A stretch of DNA of 64,000 nucleotides from Leifsonia sp. Root1293. Its GTDB lineage: Bacteria; Actinomycetota; Actinomycetes; Actinomycetales; Microbacteriaceae. Made by a program: the position numbers and the translations under genes. Position 1 is the first letter of the stretch. Each line of letters begins with the position of its first letter. Positions 34,469 through 42,893 of the stretch are shown in pieces. Location: assembly GCF_001425325.1 (NCBI RefSeq), contig NZ_LMEH01000002.1, positions 463,109 through 527,108 on the forward strand, read 5' to 3'. Under the pieces are notes generated by a model. It did not search any database. It had not been told where the DNA came from and saw only the letters and a list, made by a program, of their open reading frames with translations.

Positions 34469-36232
34469 ATGGACGTGCTGGTCATCGGAGTGCTCGGAGT
34501 GCTCGCCATCGTACTCGCCGCCCAGGCGTCGGGCAGGCTCGGGGTCGCAGCCCCGCTCCTCCTGGTCGTGCTCGGCATCGGGGTGAGCCTGCTGCCGTTC
34601 GTCGGCGACATCGAGATCGAACCGGAGTGGATCCTCGCCGGCGTGCTCCCGCCCCTGCTCTACTCGGCGGCGGTGTCGATGCCGACGATGGAGTTCCGCC
34701 GCGACTTCCGAGCGATAGCCGGACTTTCGGTCATCCTCGTGGTGCTCAGCTCGGTGCTCCTCGGCCTCCTGTTCGCCTGGCTCATCCCCGGGCTCGGGCT
34801 GGCTGCCGCGATCGCCCTCGGTGCCATCGTCAGCCCGACGGATGCCGTCGCCACCTCGATCGTCAAGAAGCTGGGGGTCTCGCCGCGCATCGTCGCCGTG
34901 CTCGAGGGCGAGAGCCTGCTGAACGACGCGACGGCCCTGGTGCTGCTGCGCTCAGCCATCGCGGCGACGGCCGCCACGGTCTCGTTCTGGGGCGTGCTCG
35001 GCGACTTCGCCTACGCCGTGGCCGTGGCCGTCGCGATCGGCGTCGTCGTCGGCTGGCTCAACCTGCGGCTGCGACACCGCGTGAAGGACGCCGCCGTCAA
35101 CACCGCCATCTCGTTCACGATCCCGTTCATCGCCTCGGTTCCGGCCGAGGTGCTGGGCGCGTCCGGCCTCGTGGCGGCTGTGGCGGCCGGGCTCGTCACC
35201 GGAATCGGCGCGCCGCGCTGGCTCACCCCGGCCCATCGATTCTCCGATGCGCAGAACTGGCGCACCATCGAACTGCTGCTCGAGGGGGCGGTGTTCCTGG
35301 TGATGGGGCTGGAGCTCTGGACCCTGCTCGATGACGTGGGGACGGATGGCGGCGGGCTGTGGACCGCGCTGTGGATCGGCGCGGTGGCGCTCGTCGCCAC
35401 GGTCCTGGTGCGGGCCGCCTACGTGGTTCCGCTGCTGCAGGGGCTGGCACGATCGGCGAGACGCAAGGCTGCGCGCACCGAGCAGTTCGGCGCGATCCAG
35501 GACCGCATCGATCGGATGGAGGCTGGAACACCGGCGCTCGGCGACGGGCAGACCGGCGGCGATCCCCGGCGCAGTCGTGGCATGCCGCCGGGGGATCCGA
35601 CCCGTATGGAGGATCGCCCGATCCCGAAGCTGCGACCGGGAGACGCCGACAGGTTCCGCGACCGCGTGGTGCGTTACGTCGCCGACGTCGACTACATGCA
35701 GGCCGAGCCTCTCGGCGTGAAGCAGGGTGCTGTCGTGGTCTGGGCGGGCATGCGCGGCGTGGTCACCCTCGCGGCGGCGCAGACCCTGCCCCAGGACACG
35801 GAATCGCGCTCGCTGCTCGTTCTCATCGCCTTCGTCGTGGCGGCGCTGTCCCTGCTCATCCAGGGCGGAACCCTCGGCTGGCTGGCCCGCCGTCTCGGGC
35901 TCACCGGCATCGGCGTGAACATCGAGGAGCGCGAGCGGCTGTCCGCGGAGTTGAACGCCGTGGCGCTGGCAGTGCTCAGCGACAAGGGCATCGATCCGCG
36001 CGAGCTGATGCGCCGGGCCTCGGATGAAGGCGCATCCGATGTGCCTGATCCGAAGCCCGACTTCGATCGTGTGCGGGCCATCCGCGTGGAGATGCTCGAG
36101 GCCCAGCGGGTGCGCCTGCTCGATCTGCAGAAGGCTGGCACCTACTCGTCCAGCGCCCTCAGCTGGGCATTGCAGTCACTCGACGCCGATCAGATCAGCA
36201 TGGAGCTGCACGCGCCCGACGCGGGGGAGTGA
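34469..36232 (+). CDS. Na+/H+ antiporter, NhaP/CPA1 type
   Basis: A 587-residue exchanger. The first 330 residues form 10-12 membrane segments. The transport-site motif IALGAIVSPTDAVATS is about residue 120. EGESLLNDATALVL (about 150) contains the conserved Asn-Asp. After a hydrophilic insert rich in Asp, Arg and Gly (about 345-400), VVVWAGMRGVVTLAAAQTLP (about 425) belongs to the last core helices. A cytoplasmic C-terminal domain of about 110 residues includes RVRAIRVEMLEAQRVRLLDL, probably coiled-coil. GAGGGGG before the ATG is a strong site. K+ may be transported as well. Confidence 0.9.
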   Translation: MDVLVIGVLGVLAIVLAAQASGRLGVAAPLLLVVLGIGVSLLPFVGDIEIEPEWILAGVLPPLLYSAAVSMPTMEFRRDFRAIAGLSVILVVLSSVLLGLLFAWLIPGLGLAAAIALGAIVSPTDAVATSIVKKLGVSPRIVAVLEGESLLNDATALVLLRSAIAATAATVSFWGVLGDFAYAVAVAVAIGVVVGWLNLRLRHRVKDAAVNTAISFTIPFIASVPAEVLGASGLVAAVAAGLVTGIGAPRWLTPAHRFSDAQNWRTIELLLEGAVFLVMGLELWTLLDDVGTDGGGLWTALWIGAVALVATVLVRAAYVVPLLQGLARSARRKAARTEQFGAIQDRIDRMEAGTPALGDGQTGGDPRRSRGMPPGDPTRMEDRPIPKLRPGDADRFRDRVVRYVADVDYMQAEPLGVKQGAVVVWAGMRGVVTLAAAQTLPQDTESRSLLVLIAFVVAALSLLIQGGTLGWLARRLGLTGIGVNIEERERLSAELNAVALAVLSDKGIDPRELMRRASDEGASDVPDPKPDFDRVRAIRVEMLEAQRVRLLDLQKAGTYSSSALSWALQSLDADQISMELHAPDAGE

Positions 36233-36276
36233 CGGCGCCGGCTGACTGCGCTTCGAACGCGGACTTCGTCCGGTTC

Positions 36277-36367
36277 TCAGCGAGCGGCTATTCCGTTGTC
36301 GCTCGCTGAGGGCCGAGCGGAGCGACCGCCACTTTCCGCTCGCTGAGGGCCGAGCGGAGCGACCGCC
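36277..36367. repeat. dispersed repeat type B, two full copies plus an inverted piece
   Basis: CGCTCGCTGAGGGCCGAGCG followed by GAGCGACCG occurs twice (from about 36300 and 36337). TCTCAGCGAGCGG at 36276-36288 is in inverted orientation to them, allowing a hairpin. It occupies the middle of the 310-nt gap between the antiporter and monooxygenase genes. Confidence 0.75.
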
Positions 36368-36441
36368 CGATGCGCAAAGACGACCGGCTCGCCATTGCAC
36401 GCACGCGGCGCCGGTGCCAGCATCCGTCACCGCTGTGACAC

Positions 36442-36461
36442 TTCGTGACGATCGTGACGAA
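36442..36461. promoter_or_regulatory. 20-bp near-palindrome, operator candidate
   Basis: TTCGTGACGATCGTGACGAA differs from its own reverse complement only at one symmetric base pair. It is centred on CGATCG and lies 81 nt before the monooxygenase start. An isolated repressor or activator site is plausible. Confidence 0.5.
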
Positions 36462-36542
36462 CTGTGAATCGCCGCGCTGGTCGGGCCCTCCGGCTGCGAC
36501 ATACCTTCTGGGCATCACCCGCCCACAGGAAGGTAACCAGCC

Positions 36543-37700
36543 ATGCCCATCGAATTCCTCGGAATCGCCGGTCTGAATGACGGCGGCGAGACCCGCGCCA
36601 GGAGCGGCGCCAGTTTCGACAAGGACTACACGCTCAGGTTCGCCCGAGCCCACGAGGACAACGGCTGGGACCGCATCCTGTTCGCGTACCACTCGGGCTC
36701 GCCCGACCCCGCGACGGCTGCAGCGTACATCGCGAGCCGGCTCGACCACCTCCAGATCCTGTTGGCGCACCGCCCCAACGTGTCGTATCCGACCTACGCG
36801 GCGAAGGTGTTCGCCACCCTCGACCAGATCAGCGACGGCCGCCTCAGCGTGCACTTCATCACGGGCGGCAGCACGGCGGACCAGGCTGCGGAGGGCGACT
36901 TCCTGACCAAGGACGAGCGCTACGCCAGAACCGGCGAGTACATCAGGATCGTCAAGCAGGCGCTCACCAGTCGCACGCCGTTCAGCCACGATGGCGAGCA
37001 CTACAGGTTCGAGAACTTCGTGAGCGACATCTTCCCGGTCCAGCAGCCGCGAGTGCCCATCTCGTTCGGTGGTTCGTCGGAGGCGGCCTATGCCGTCGGC
37101 GCAGCCGAGGCCGACGTCTTCGCCCTCTGGGGCGAGCCGCTGCGCGACACGGCGGCGCAGATCGAGACCATCCGCGCCGCCGCGCGAGCCGCCGGTCGCA
37201 GCACTCCGCCCCGCATCCAGGTCGCGTTCCGACCGATCATCGCCGCGACGGATGCCCTGGCCTGGGAGAAGGCGGAGCGCATCCTCGGGCAGATCGAGCA
37301 ACGCGCTGCCGGGCATGGCGTCAACGCGCCGGCCTTCTTCTCGGCGCCCGCGGAGAACGCGGGGACGCAGCGGCTGCTCGAGATCGCCGACCGCGGTGAT
37401 CGCCACGATCGAGCTCTGTGGACGAAGCCCGCTCGTCTCACCGGGGGCCGCGGCAACTCCAACGCCCTGGTCGGCAGTCCCGAGACCGTGACGGCCGCCC
37501 TGCTCGACTACATCGACCTGGGCGTCGACATCATCTCGGCGCGGGGATACGACTTCATCGATGACACCATCGACTTCGGGCGCTACGTCATCCCGCTGGT
37601 GCGAGCCGAGGTCGCGTCGCGCGATGCCGCCGCCGCATCCTCCGTCGCATCCCCGAGTGCCGACGCCGCCCCCGACGAGGTGCGACATGACGCCGCCTGA
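36543..37700 (+). CDS. LLM-class flavin-dependent monooxygenase (SsuD-like)
   Basis: A 385-residue luciferase-like enzyme that uses reduced FMN and oxygen. ASFDKDYTLRFARAHEDNGW, DRILFAYHSGSPDP and SDGRLSVHFITGGS are typical of the alkanesulfonate monooxygenase subgroup. SFGGSSEAAYAVGA is the later Gly-rich block and GRGNSNALVGSPETV the C-terminal one. It probably releases sulfite from alkanesulfonates or oxidises a related compound. GGAAGGTAACC precedes ATG 36543. The next gene, an ABC permease, overlaps its last 14 nt, so uptake and oxidation are one operon. Confidence 0.88.
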   Translation: MPIEFLGIAGLNDGGETRARSGASFDKDYTLRFARAHEDNGWDRILFAYHSGSPDPATAAAYIASRLDHLQILLAHRPNVSYPTYAAKVFATLDQISDGRLSVHFITGGSTADQAAEGDFLTKDERYARTGEYIRIVKQALTSRTPFSHDGEHYRFENFVSDIFPVQQPRVPISFGGSSEAAYAVGAAEADVFALWGEPLRDTAAQIETIRAAARAAGRSTPPRIQVAFRPIIAATDALAWEKAERILGQIEQRAAGHGVNAPAFFSAPAENAGTQRLLEIADRGDRHDRALWTKPARLTGGRGNSNALVGSPETVTAALLDYIDLGVDIISARGYDFIDDTIDFGRYVIPLVRAEVASRDAAAASSVASPSADAAPDEVRHDAA

Positions 37701-38781
37701 GACCGGCGCTCCGGTGCAGAACCGGGTCCCGGTGACGACGGATGCCGCAGCCCTGCCCGCTGCTCTCCTCGTTGTGGACCGTCAGCCGGCGCCACCCGAG
37801 GGTCAGGACCGAGCTGCCCGCGCCCAGCTCGAGGTGGTGCATCCGAAGCACTGGGCGCGCTGGATCCTGAGCGCTGTCGCCGTGTTCTTCGTGGCCCAGT
37901 TCCTCTGGTCGCTCGTGACCAACGGCCAGTACCGCTGGGACGTCTTCGCCGAGTTCTTCTTCAGCGACGCCGTCGTCAAGGGCCTCGGCCTGACGCTCTG
38001 GCTCACCGTGATCGCCGGGGCTGTCGGATTCGCCCTCGGCGGCCTGCTCGCCGTTGCCAGGCTCTCGAAGTCGCCGTTGCTCAATTCGCTGGCGTGGAGC
38101 TTCATCTGGTTCTTCCGGTCGGTGCCCCTCGTCGTGCAGTTGGTGGTCTGGTACAACCTCGGCTACCTGTATCCGCAGTTGGGTCTGGGCTGGCCGTTCT
38201 CCACGGACTTCTGGTTGGCGTCGTTCGACACCGTCACGCTCATCTCGTCGTTCGCAGCCGCCGTGCTCGGCCTGTCACTGCACCAGGCCGCCTATTCGGC
38301 GGAGATCATCAGGGCCGGCATCCTGTCGGTCGATCAGGGGCAGCTCGAGGCGGCGGCAGCACTCGGCCTGCCGCGGCGGGTGCGGTTCTTCCGCATCATC
38401 CTGCCGCAGGCCGCCCGGGCCATCGTGCCCAACGCCTTCAACGAGGTGATCGGCCTCGTGAAGGGCACCTCCGTGGTCTTCGTCGTCGCCCTGCCCGAGC
38501 TGTTCTACACGGTGCAGGTGGTCTACAACCGCAACCAACTGGTCATCCCGCTGCTGCTCGTCGCCGTGGTCTGGTACGCCATCATCACGACGGTCCTCTC
38601 GATCGCCCAGTTCTACATCGAGCGCCGCTTCTCCCGGGGAGCGCTGCGCGTGCTGCCGCCGACCCCGATCCAGCGGGCGACCGGCTGGGTGCGCACGCAG
38701 TGGGCGCGGCTCGACGACCAGCCGGCGGCATCCGTCACCGGCGAAGCCGTGATCGACACCCAGACAGGAGCCGTCCGATGA
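37687..38781 (+). CDS. polar amino-acid type ABC permease
   Basis: A 364-residue inner-membrane permease of the HisMQ/GlnP family. An N-terminal tail of about 55 residues is followed by five or six membrane segments. GLGLTLWLTVIAGAVGFALG begins the conserved domain. SFIWFFRSVPLVVQLVVWYN and the EAA-type loop GQLEAAAALGLPRRVRFFRI are clear. The C-terminal tail is long and basic. ATG 37687 lies inside the end of the monooxygenase gene, and the last codon overlaps the ATPase gene start. Together with 38778 and 39721 it forms a complete importer. Confidence 0.93.
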   Translation: MTPPETGAPVQNRVPVTTDAAALPAALLVVDRQPAPPEGQDRAARAQLEVVHPKHWARWILSAVAVFFVAQFLWSLVTNGQYRWDVFAEFFFSDAVVKGLGLTLWLTVIAGAVGFALGGLLAVARLSKSPLLNSLAWSFIWFFRSVPLVVQLVVWYNLGYLYPQLGLGWPFSTDFWLASFDTVTLISSFAAAVLGLSLHQAAYSAEIIRAGILSVDQGQLEAAAALGLPRRVRFFRIILPQAARAIVPNAFNEVIGLVKGTSVVFVVALPELFYTVQVVYNRNQLVIPLLLVAVVWYAIITTVLSIAQFYIERRFSRGALRVLPPTPIQRATGWVRTQWARLDDQPAASVTGEAVIDTQTGAVR

Positions 38782-39608
38782 GCACCACGACGCGCCTCGC
38801 GCCATCGTTCGACGAGAACATCACCGCGGCACCGTCGCGCCGCAGCACCGACGGGCTCGTCGAGATCAGTGGGGTCAGCAAGTCCTACGGACCGCACGAG
38901 GTGCTGCACGACATCGACCTCCGAATCGAGCCGGGAGAGGTCGTGGCGCTGATCGGCCCATCGGGGTCGGGCAAGTCCACCCTGCTGCGAGCGATCAACC
39001 ACCTCGAGAGCGTCGACCGCGGCTCCGTCACGATCGACGGACAGTACATCGGCTACGAACGTCGCGGCGACAAGCTCTTCGAGCTGCACGAGAAGGAGGT
39101 GCTGAAACGCCGCACACAGGTGGGAATGGTGTTCCAGAACTTCAACCTGTTCCCGCACCTCACCGCCATCGAGAACATCGTCGAGGCGCCTCTCGCCCTC
39201 GGACGCCTCGGCAAGGCGGATGCCCGGCAGCTCGCGCTCGGGCTTCTGGCCAGGGTCGGGCTGGCCGACAAGGCCGACCACTACCCGCGTCAGCTCTCGG
39301 GCGGACAGCAGCAGCGGGTCGCCATCGCCCGGGCGCTCGCGCTGAAACCCAAGGTGCTGCTGTTCGACGAGCCGACCAGCGCGCTCGACCCGGAACTCGT
39401 CGGCGAGGTGCTCGCCGTGATCGGCGAGCTCACCAAGCTCGGCACGACCCTCGTCATCGTCACCCACGAGATCGGCTTCGCCCGCGAGGTCGCCGATCGG
39501 GTGGTCTTCCTCGACGGCGGCCGGGTGCTCGAGCAGGGGACGCCGGCGCGCGTGCTCCTGCATCCGCAGCATCCGCGCACCCAGGACTTCCTGCGCAAGG
39601 TGCTCTGA
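38778..39608 (+). CDS. polar amino-acid type ABC ATPase
   Basis: A 276-residue ATP-binding subunit. Walker A is LIGPSGSGKSTLLRAI (about residue 58). The Q-loop is GMVFQNFNLFPHLT, the signature is QLSGGQQQRVAIARAL, Walker B is VLLFDEPTSALDPE and the H-loop is IVTHEIGFA. It is most like GlnQ/HisP ATPases. An N-terminal extension of about 25 residues is unusual but harmless. The start overlaps the permease stop (ATGA). A 112-nt gap separates it from the binding protein gene. Confidence 0.95.
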   Translation: MSTTTRLAPSFDENITAAPSRRSTDGLVEISGVSKSYGPHEVLHDIDLRIEPGEVVALIGPSGSGKSTLLRAINHLESVDRGSVTIDGQYIGYERRGDKLFELHEKEVLKRRTQVGMVFQNFNLFPHLTAIENIVEAPLALGRLGKADARQLALGLLARVGLADKADHYPRQLSGGQQQRVAIARALALKPKVLLFDEPTSALDPELVGEVLAVIGELTKLGTTLVIVTHEIGFAREVADRVVFLDGGRVLEQGTPARVLLHPQHPRTQDFLRKVL

Positions 39609-39720
39609 CCGGGTCCATTCCGCCCACCCACACGTTCCTGCCGGCGCTCTCAGCCGGGAGGGCAGTCCCCGCGCGCCCACTCGGACGTCGCGGATCCATC
39701 ATCACGAGAAGAGGCACATC

Positions 39721-40734
39721 ATGGCACTCAACAAGAAGAAGGTCGGCGTGATCGTCGGGGGCGTCGCCGTCGTCGCGATCGTCGGCGGACTCATCGCCGC
39801 CGTCGCGGTCAACGGGGCGGGCGGCGGCTCGGCGGAAGCGGCTCCGGCGCCGAGCCCCACATCGACCGCGCTCGAGTTCGACCTCACCAGCAAGAACGTC
39901 GACGGACGCCCGCGCATTGATCCAGTACCCGAGGCCGTCGCGGCGCTGAAGGCCAGCGGATTCGAGCCGGTCACGCCCGGATCGCTCACGGTCGTGGGCA
40001 GCGCGTACATCCCGCCGCTCGGCTTCCTCGCCGAGGACGACAACGCCACGCTCCTCGGAAGCGAGCCGGACTTCGGACAGCTCATCGCAGACGGCCTGGG
40101 ACTGAAGCTCAAGAGCGAGGTCGCCGCATGGGCCGACTGGCCCCTCGGCATCCAGTCGGGCAAGTACGACCTCATCACCGCGAACGTCACGGTGACCGAG
40201 GAGCGCAAGGACCTGTTCGACTTCGCCTCGTACCGCAACGACGAGCTCGGCTTCTACGTGCGCAGCGACAGCGAGATCACCTCGATCACGGAGGCTGCTG
40301 ACGTCGCCGGCCTGTCGATCATCGTCGGCTCCGGCACCAACCAGGAGAAGATCCTGCTCGCCTGGAACGACGAGAACGTGGCCGCGGGACTCGACCCCGT
40401 CGACTTCCAGTACTTCGAGGATGACGCGGCGGGCACCCTGGCGCTGCAGTCGGGCCGGGTCGACGCGACATTCGGTCCGAACGCGACCGCTGCCTACAAG
40501 GCAGCCGTCGACGGCAAGACGAAGCTCGTCGGTCTCGTGAACGGCGGCTACCCGGCCAACGCCCAGATCGCCGCGGGAACGGCCAAGGGCAACGGCCTGA
40601 TCGAAGCCGTCGAGATCGTGCTGAACTATGCCATCGAGAACGGCCAGTACGAGCAGATCCTCGAGCGCCGGGGACTCTCGTCGGAGGGCATCGAGAAGAG
40701 CGAGGTGAACCCCGCGGGGCTTCCGCGCAGCTGA
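39721..40734 (+). CDS. amino-acid type solute-binding protein, membrane-anchored
   Basis: A 337-residue substrate-binding protein of family 3. The N-terminus is KKKVGV then a hydrophobic stretch (about residues 8-32) without a lipobox Cys, so it is probably held by an uncleaved anchor. PPLGFLAEDDNATLLGSEPD, ITANVTVTEERKDLFDFASY and LQSGRVDATFGPNATAAYKA are typical of the ligand-binding lobes. The ligand should match the LLM monooxygenase and could be a sulfonate, a taurine-like compound or a modified amino acid (inference). The gene ends just before the type C inverted repeat. Confidence 0.88.
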   Translation: MALNKKKVGVIVGGVAVVAIVGGLIAAVAVNGAGGGSAEAAPAPSPTSTALEFDLTSKNVDGRPRIDPVPEAVAALKASGFEPVTPGSLTVVGSAYIPPLGFLAEDDNATLLGSEPDFGQLIADGLGLKLKSEVAAWADWPLGIQSGKYDLITANVTVTEERKDLFDFASYRNDELGFYVRSDSEITSITEAADVAGLSIIVGSGTNQEKILLAWNDENVAAGLDPVDFQYFEDDAAGTLALQSGRVDATFGPNATAAYKAAVDGKTKLVGLVNGGYPANAQIAAGTAKGNGLIEAVEIVLNYAIENGQYEQILERRGLSSEGIEKSEVNPAGLPRS

Positions 40735-40745
40735 TCCGGTGCGGT

Positions 40746-40806
40746 TGCGCCATTTCCGGGGGTTCTGCGCCATCTCACACGGCGCAGAACCCCACGAAAT
40801 GGCGCA
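40746..40806. repeat. inverted repeat type C, copy 1
   Basis: TGCGCCATTTCCGGGGGTTC ... and its near-complement ending CGAAATGGCGCA form a stem of about 26 bp with 9 nt between. It lies 12 nt after the binding-protein stop, between converging genes, and could act as a terminator. Confidence 0.8.
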
Positions 40807-40824
40807 CCGTAGGAGAAGGGCGGA

Positions 40825-40929
40825 TCACTCCAGCCGACGTTCCTCCTCGGCTTCGAGGCGAGCCTTGTCGGCATCGCGTCGCTCCTGCTCCTTCTGGATG
40901 CGCTCTTCCTCAGGCGTCTTGTCCGTCAT
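40825..40929 (-). CDS. 34-aa highly charged protein
   Basis: A small open frame from ATG 40929 with GGAG 5 nt upstream to TGA at 40825. The product starts MTDKTPEEERIQKEQERR and continues with Asp, Lys, Arg and Glu, ending RRLE. It is predicted to be one long charged helix. The codon choice is that of a real gene, and it stands between a type C and a type A repeat. Function is unknown; a coiled-coil partner or stress microprotein is conceivable. Confidence 0.6.
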   Translation of the reverse strand: MTDKTPEEERIQKEQERRDADKARLEAEEERRLE

Positions 40930-40979
40930 GGGAACTCCGTTCTGCTCGGTGACAGGAGGCTACTCTCCCCGGCCACTGC

Positions 40980-41155
40980 CCGCTGGTCGAGTAGGCCGTG
41001 AGCGCAGCGAGCAGCCGTCGGTCCCCGCTGGTCGAGTAGGCCGTGAGCGCAGCGAGCAGCAGTATCGAGACCACTCTCAGCGTCGCGCTGACGTCGGCCT
41101 GATCTCGATACGCGTCCTCGCTGCGCTCGGTCGCTACTCGATCAACGGAGTGGTC
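40980..41155. repeat. dispersed inverted repeat type A, copy 3, left arm doubled
   Basis: CGCTGGTCGAGTAGGCCGTG occurs twice (40981 and 41028), each followed by AGCGCAGCGAGCAG. One right arm (GATCTCGATACGCG ... CGCTACTCGATCAACGG) completes the inverted pair. It lies at the 3' end of the GNAT gene at 41158. Confidence 0.8.
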
Positions 41156-41157
41156 GA

Positions 41158-41655
41158 TCAGCGGGTGAGGTCGCGCGCGAAACAGAGCGACATCGGAAGG
41201 GTGTCGTACGGCGGATAGACGGGGATCCCCCTGTAGCCGAGCCACTCGTACAGGCGCACAGCCTCGGGCTGGCGATCGCCGGTCTGCAGGATGAGGCGGG
41301 TCGCCCCCTCCGCGACAGCCGCCGCCTCCACGGCAGCGATCAGCGCCTTCGAGATGCCGTGCCCGCGGTGGGAGGGCAGCGTGACGACGCGCTTCAACTC
41401 CCACTCGGAGCCGAGGCGGCGGAGCGCTGCGTGGCCGACGGCCTCACCGTCGACGACGGCCAGATAGGTCGCGTGGATGTCGGCCGGGTCCAGCACCAAC
41501 GCCTTCATGGCCTTCTCGACGGCAGCCGGGTCCCAGTCGTCCCACGCGGAGGCGTAGCGCTCGCCCATCTCGTCGTCCATCGCGGCCCGGAGCGCGACGG
41601 CGCGCGGGTCGTCCCAGACGACGGACTCGATCGTGAGCGCCCGGGTCTGCGCCAT
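41158..41655 (-). CDS. GNAT family N-acetyltransferase
   Basis: A 165-residue acetyl-CoA-dependent acetyltransferase. VVDGEAVGHAALRRL is the central beta strand and VVTLPSHRGHGISKALIAAV the acetyl-CoA pyrophosphate loop (R/Q-x-x-G-x-G/A form). LQTGDRQPEAVRLYEWLGYR is the C-terminal motif B region. GAAGGAG before ATG 41655 is a good ribosome binding site. It is the downstream member of a group of minus-strand genes near the LLM operon. The substrate amine is unknown. Confidence 0.87.
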   Translation of the reverse strand: MAQTRALTIESVVWDDPRAVALRAAMDDEMGERYASAWDDWDPAAVEKAMKALVLDPADIHATYLAVVDGEAVGHAALRRLGSEWELKRVVTLPSHRGHGISKALIAAVEAAAVAEGATRLILQTGDRQPEAVRLYEWLGYRGIPVYPPYDTLPMSLCFARDLTR

Positions 41656-41682
41656 GCTGTTCTCCTTCGGTGTTCCAGGCTG

Positions 41683-41744
41683 TGCGCCATGTCGTGGGGT
41701 TCTGCGCCATCTCGGCTGGCCCGCAGCCCCGCGAAATGGCGTGG
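41683..41744. repeat. inverted repeat type C, copy 2
   Basis: TGCGCCATGTCGTGGGGTTC and CCCCGCGAAATGGCG form the arms. It lies between the oxidase gene stop and the GNAT start, which are on the same strand. Confidence 0.7.
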
Positions 41745-41765
41745 GGCGGGAGACGGATGCGGCGG

Positions 41766-42893
41766 TCAGGCCCGGCCGGACGAGAAGCGCCCCAGCGAGA
41801 ATACTCCCGGTGCCGTGCGTCCGATGGTGAGGTCGGCGAGCACCCGGCCGATCGACGGCGTGAACTTGAAGCCGTGGCCCGAGAATCCGGCGCCGACGGT
41901 GATCGGGCCGACGGAGTCGAGGATGAAGGTCGAGTCGGGGGTGGTGGTGTAGGTGCAGCTGATCTCGACGGCGGCGTCGGCATCCGCGCCCGGCAGCCAC
42001 TCGCGCGCGTAGCGGCGCAGGGCCGCCAGCTGCACGGGCTCAGCGGTGAAGTCGCGTGCGTCGGGATCGACGGCCGGGCCGACACCGTGCCAGCCCGCCT
42101 TGATTCCCTCGCCCGGCGTGTGCATGCCGTAGACGCCGGAGTACCACCAGGAGTCCTCGGGGCGAGGCCGGTGGTTGAAGCCAGGCCACTCGAAGGAGGT
42201 GTCGAGCACGGCGAAGTGCGCAGGCTGTTCCTGCGTGACGACGAGCGGGGGAAGATCCAGGATGCCGCCCAGCAGCTTCTGCGTCCACGCGCCGGCAGTG
42301 ACGACGGCGCGGCGGGCCGTGAGTGTTCCCGTCTCCGTCGTGACCCGCACGCGGTTCTCGTCGAGCACGTCGATGGCGAGCACCCGGGTGTCGTGGCGCA
42401 CCTCGGCACCGCGGGCGCGAGCAGCCTGCTGCAGTGCAGCGACCGAGGCATCGGCGTTCAGCCGACCGGCCGTCGGCGTGTGCAGCACGCGAGTCTCGAA
42501 GCGCAGGCCCGGCCAGCGGGCAGCGGCCTCCGATGCCGGCAGGAACTCGCTCGGGATGCCGACGGTCTCGAGGGCCAGCTGCACGAGGTCGATGTCGGCG
42601 TAGTCGCCGTGGTTGACGATGCCGACCTGAGCGAGGAGGGACGCATCCGTCTCGTCCTCGAGCTCGCGCCAGAGTCGCAGCGACTCGATCAGCAGGGCGA
42701 GGTGCACCGGATCGCCGTAGCTCACGTTGAAGTTGCGCGAGGCCCCGTGCGATGCGCCGTTGCGATGCCCCGGTGAGAAGCGCTCGAGGAGCGTGACGGA
42801 CGTGCCGCGACTCGCGAGCTGCCAGGCCGTGGCCGAGCCCATGGCTCCGCCGCCGATGACGACGACGTCGGTGTCGGTTCCGGATGCCGTCAC
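41766..42893 (-). CDS. monomeric sarcosine oxidase/N-methyltryptophan oxidase-like
   Basis: A 375-residue FAD enzyme of the DAO fold that should demethylate N-methyl amino acids to give formaldehyde and H2O2. DVVVIGGGAMGSATAWQLAS is the dinucleotide loop. GASHGASRNFN is the conserved loop after it. EISCTYTTTPDSTFILDSVG places a Cys where MSOX-type enzymes bind FAD covalently. GAGFSGHGFKFTPSIGRVL is the closing motif. The GTG start overlaps the stop of the tandem-GNAT gene as GTGA, so the two are coupled. A methylated amine from the ABC importer is a possible substrate (inference). Confidence 0.88.
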   Translation of the reverse strand: MTASGTDTDVVVIGGGAMGSATAWQLASRGTSVTLLERFSPGHRNGASHGASRNFNVSYGDPVHLALLIESLRLWRELEDETDASLLAQVGIVNHGDYADIDLVQLALETVGIPSEFLPASEAAARWPGLRFETRVLHTPTAGRLNADASVAALQQAARARGAEVRHDTRVLAIDVLDENRVRVTTETGTLTARRAVVTAGAWTQKLLGGILDLPPLVVTQEQPAHFAVLDTSFEWPGFNHRPRPEDSWWYSGVYGMHTPGEGIKAGWHGVGPAVDPDARDFTAEPVQLAALRRYAREWLPGADADAAVEISCTYTTTPDSTFILDSVGPITVGAGFSGHGFKFTPSIGRVLADLTIGRTAPGVFSLGRFSSGRA

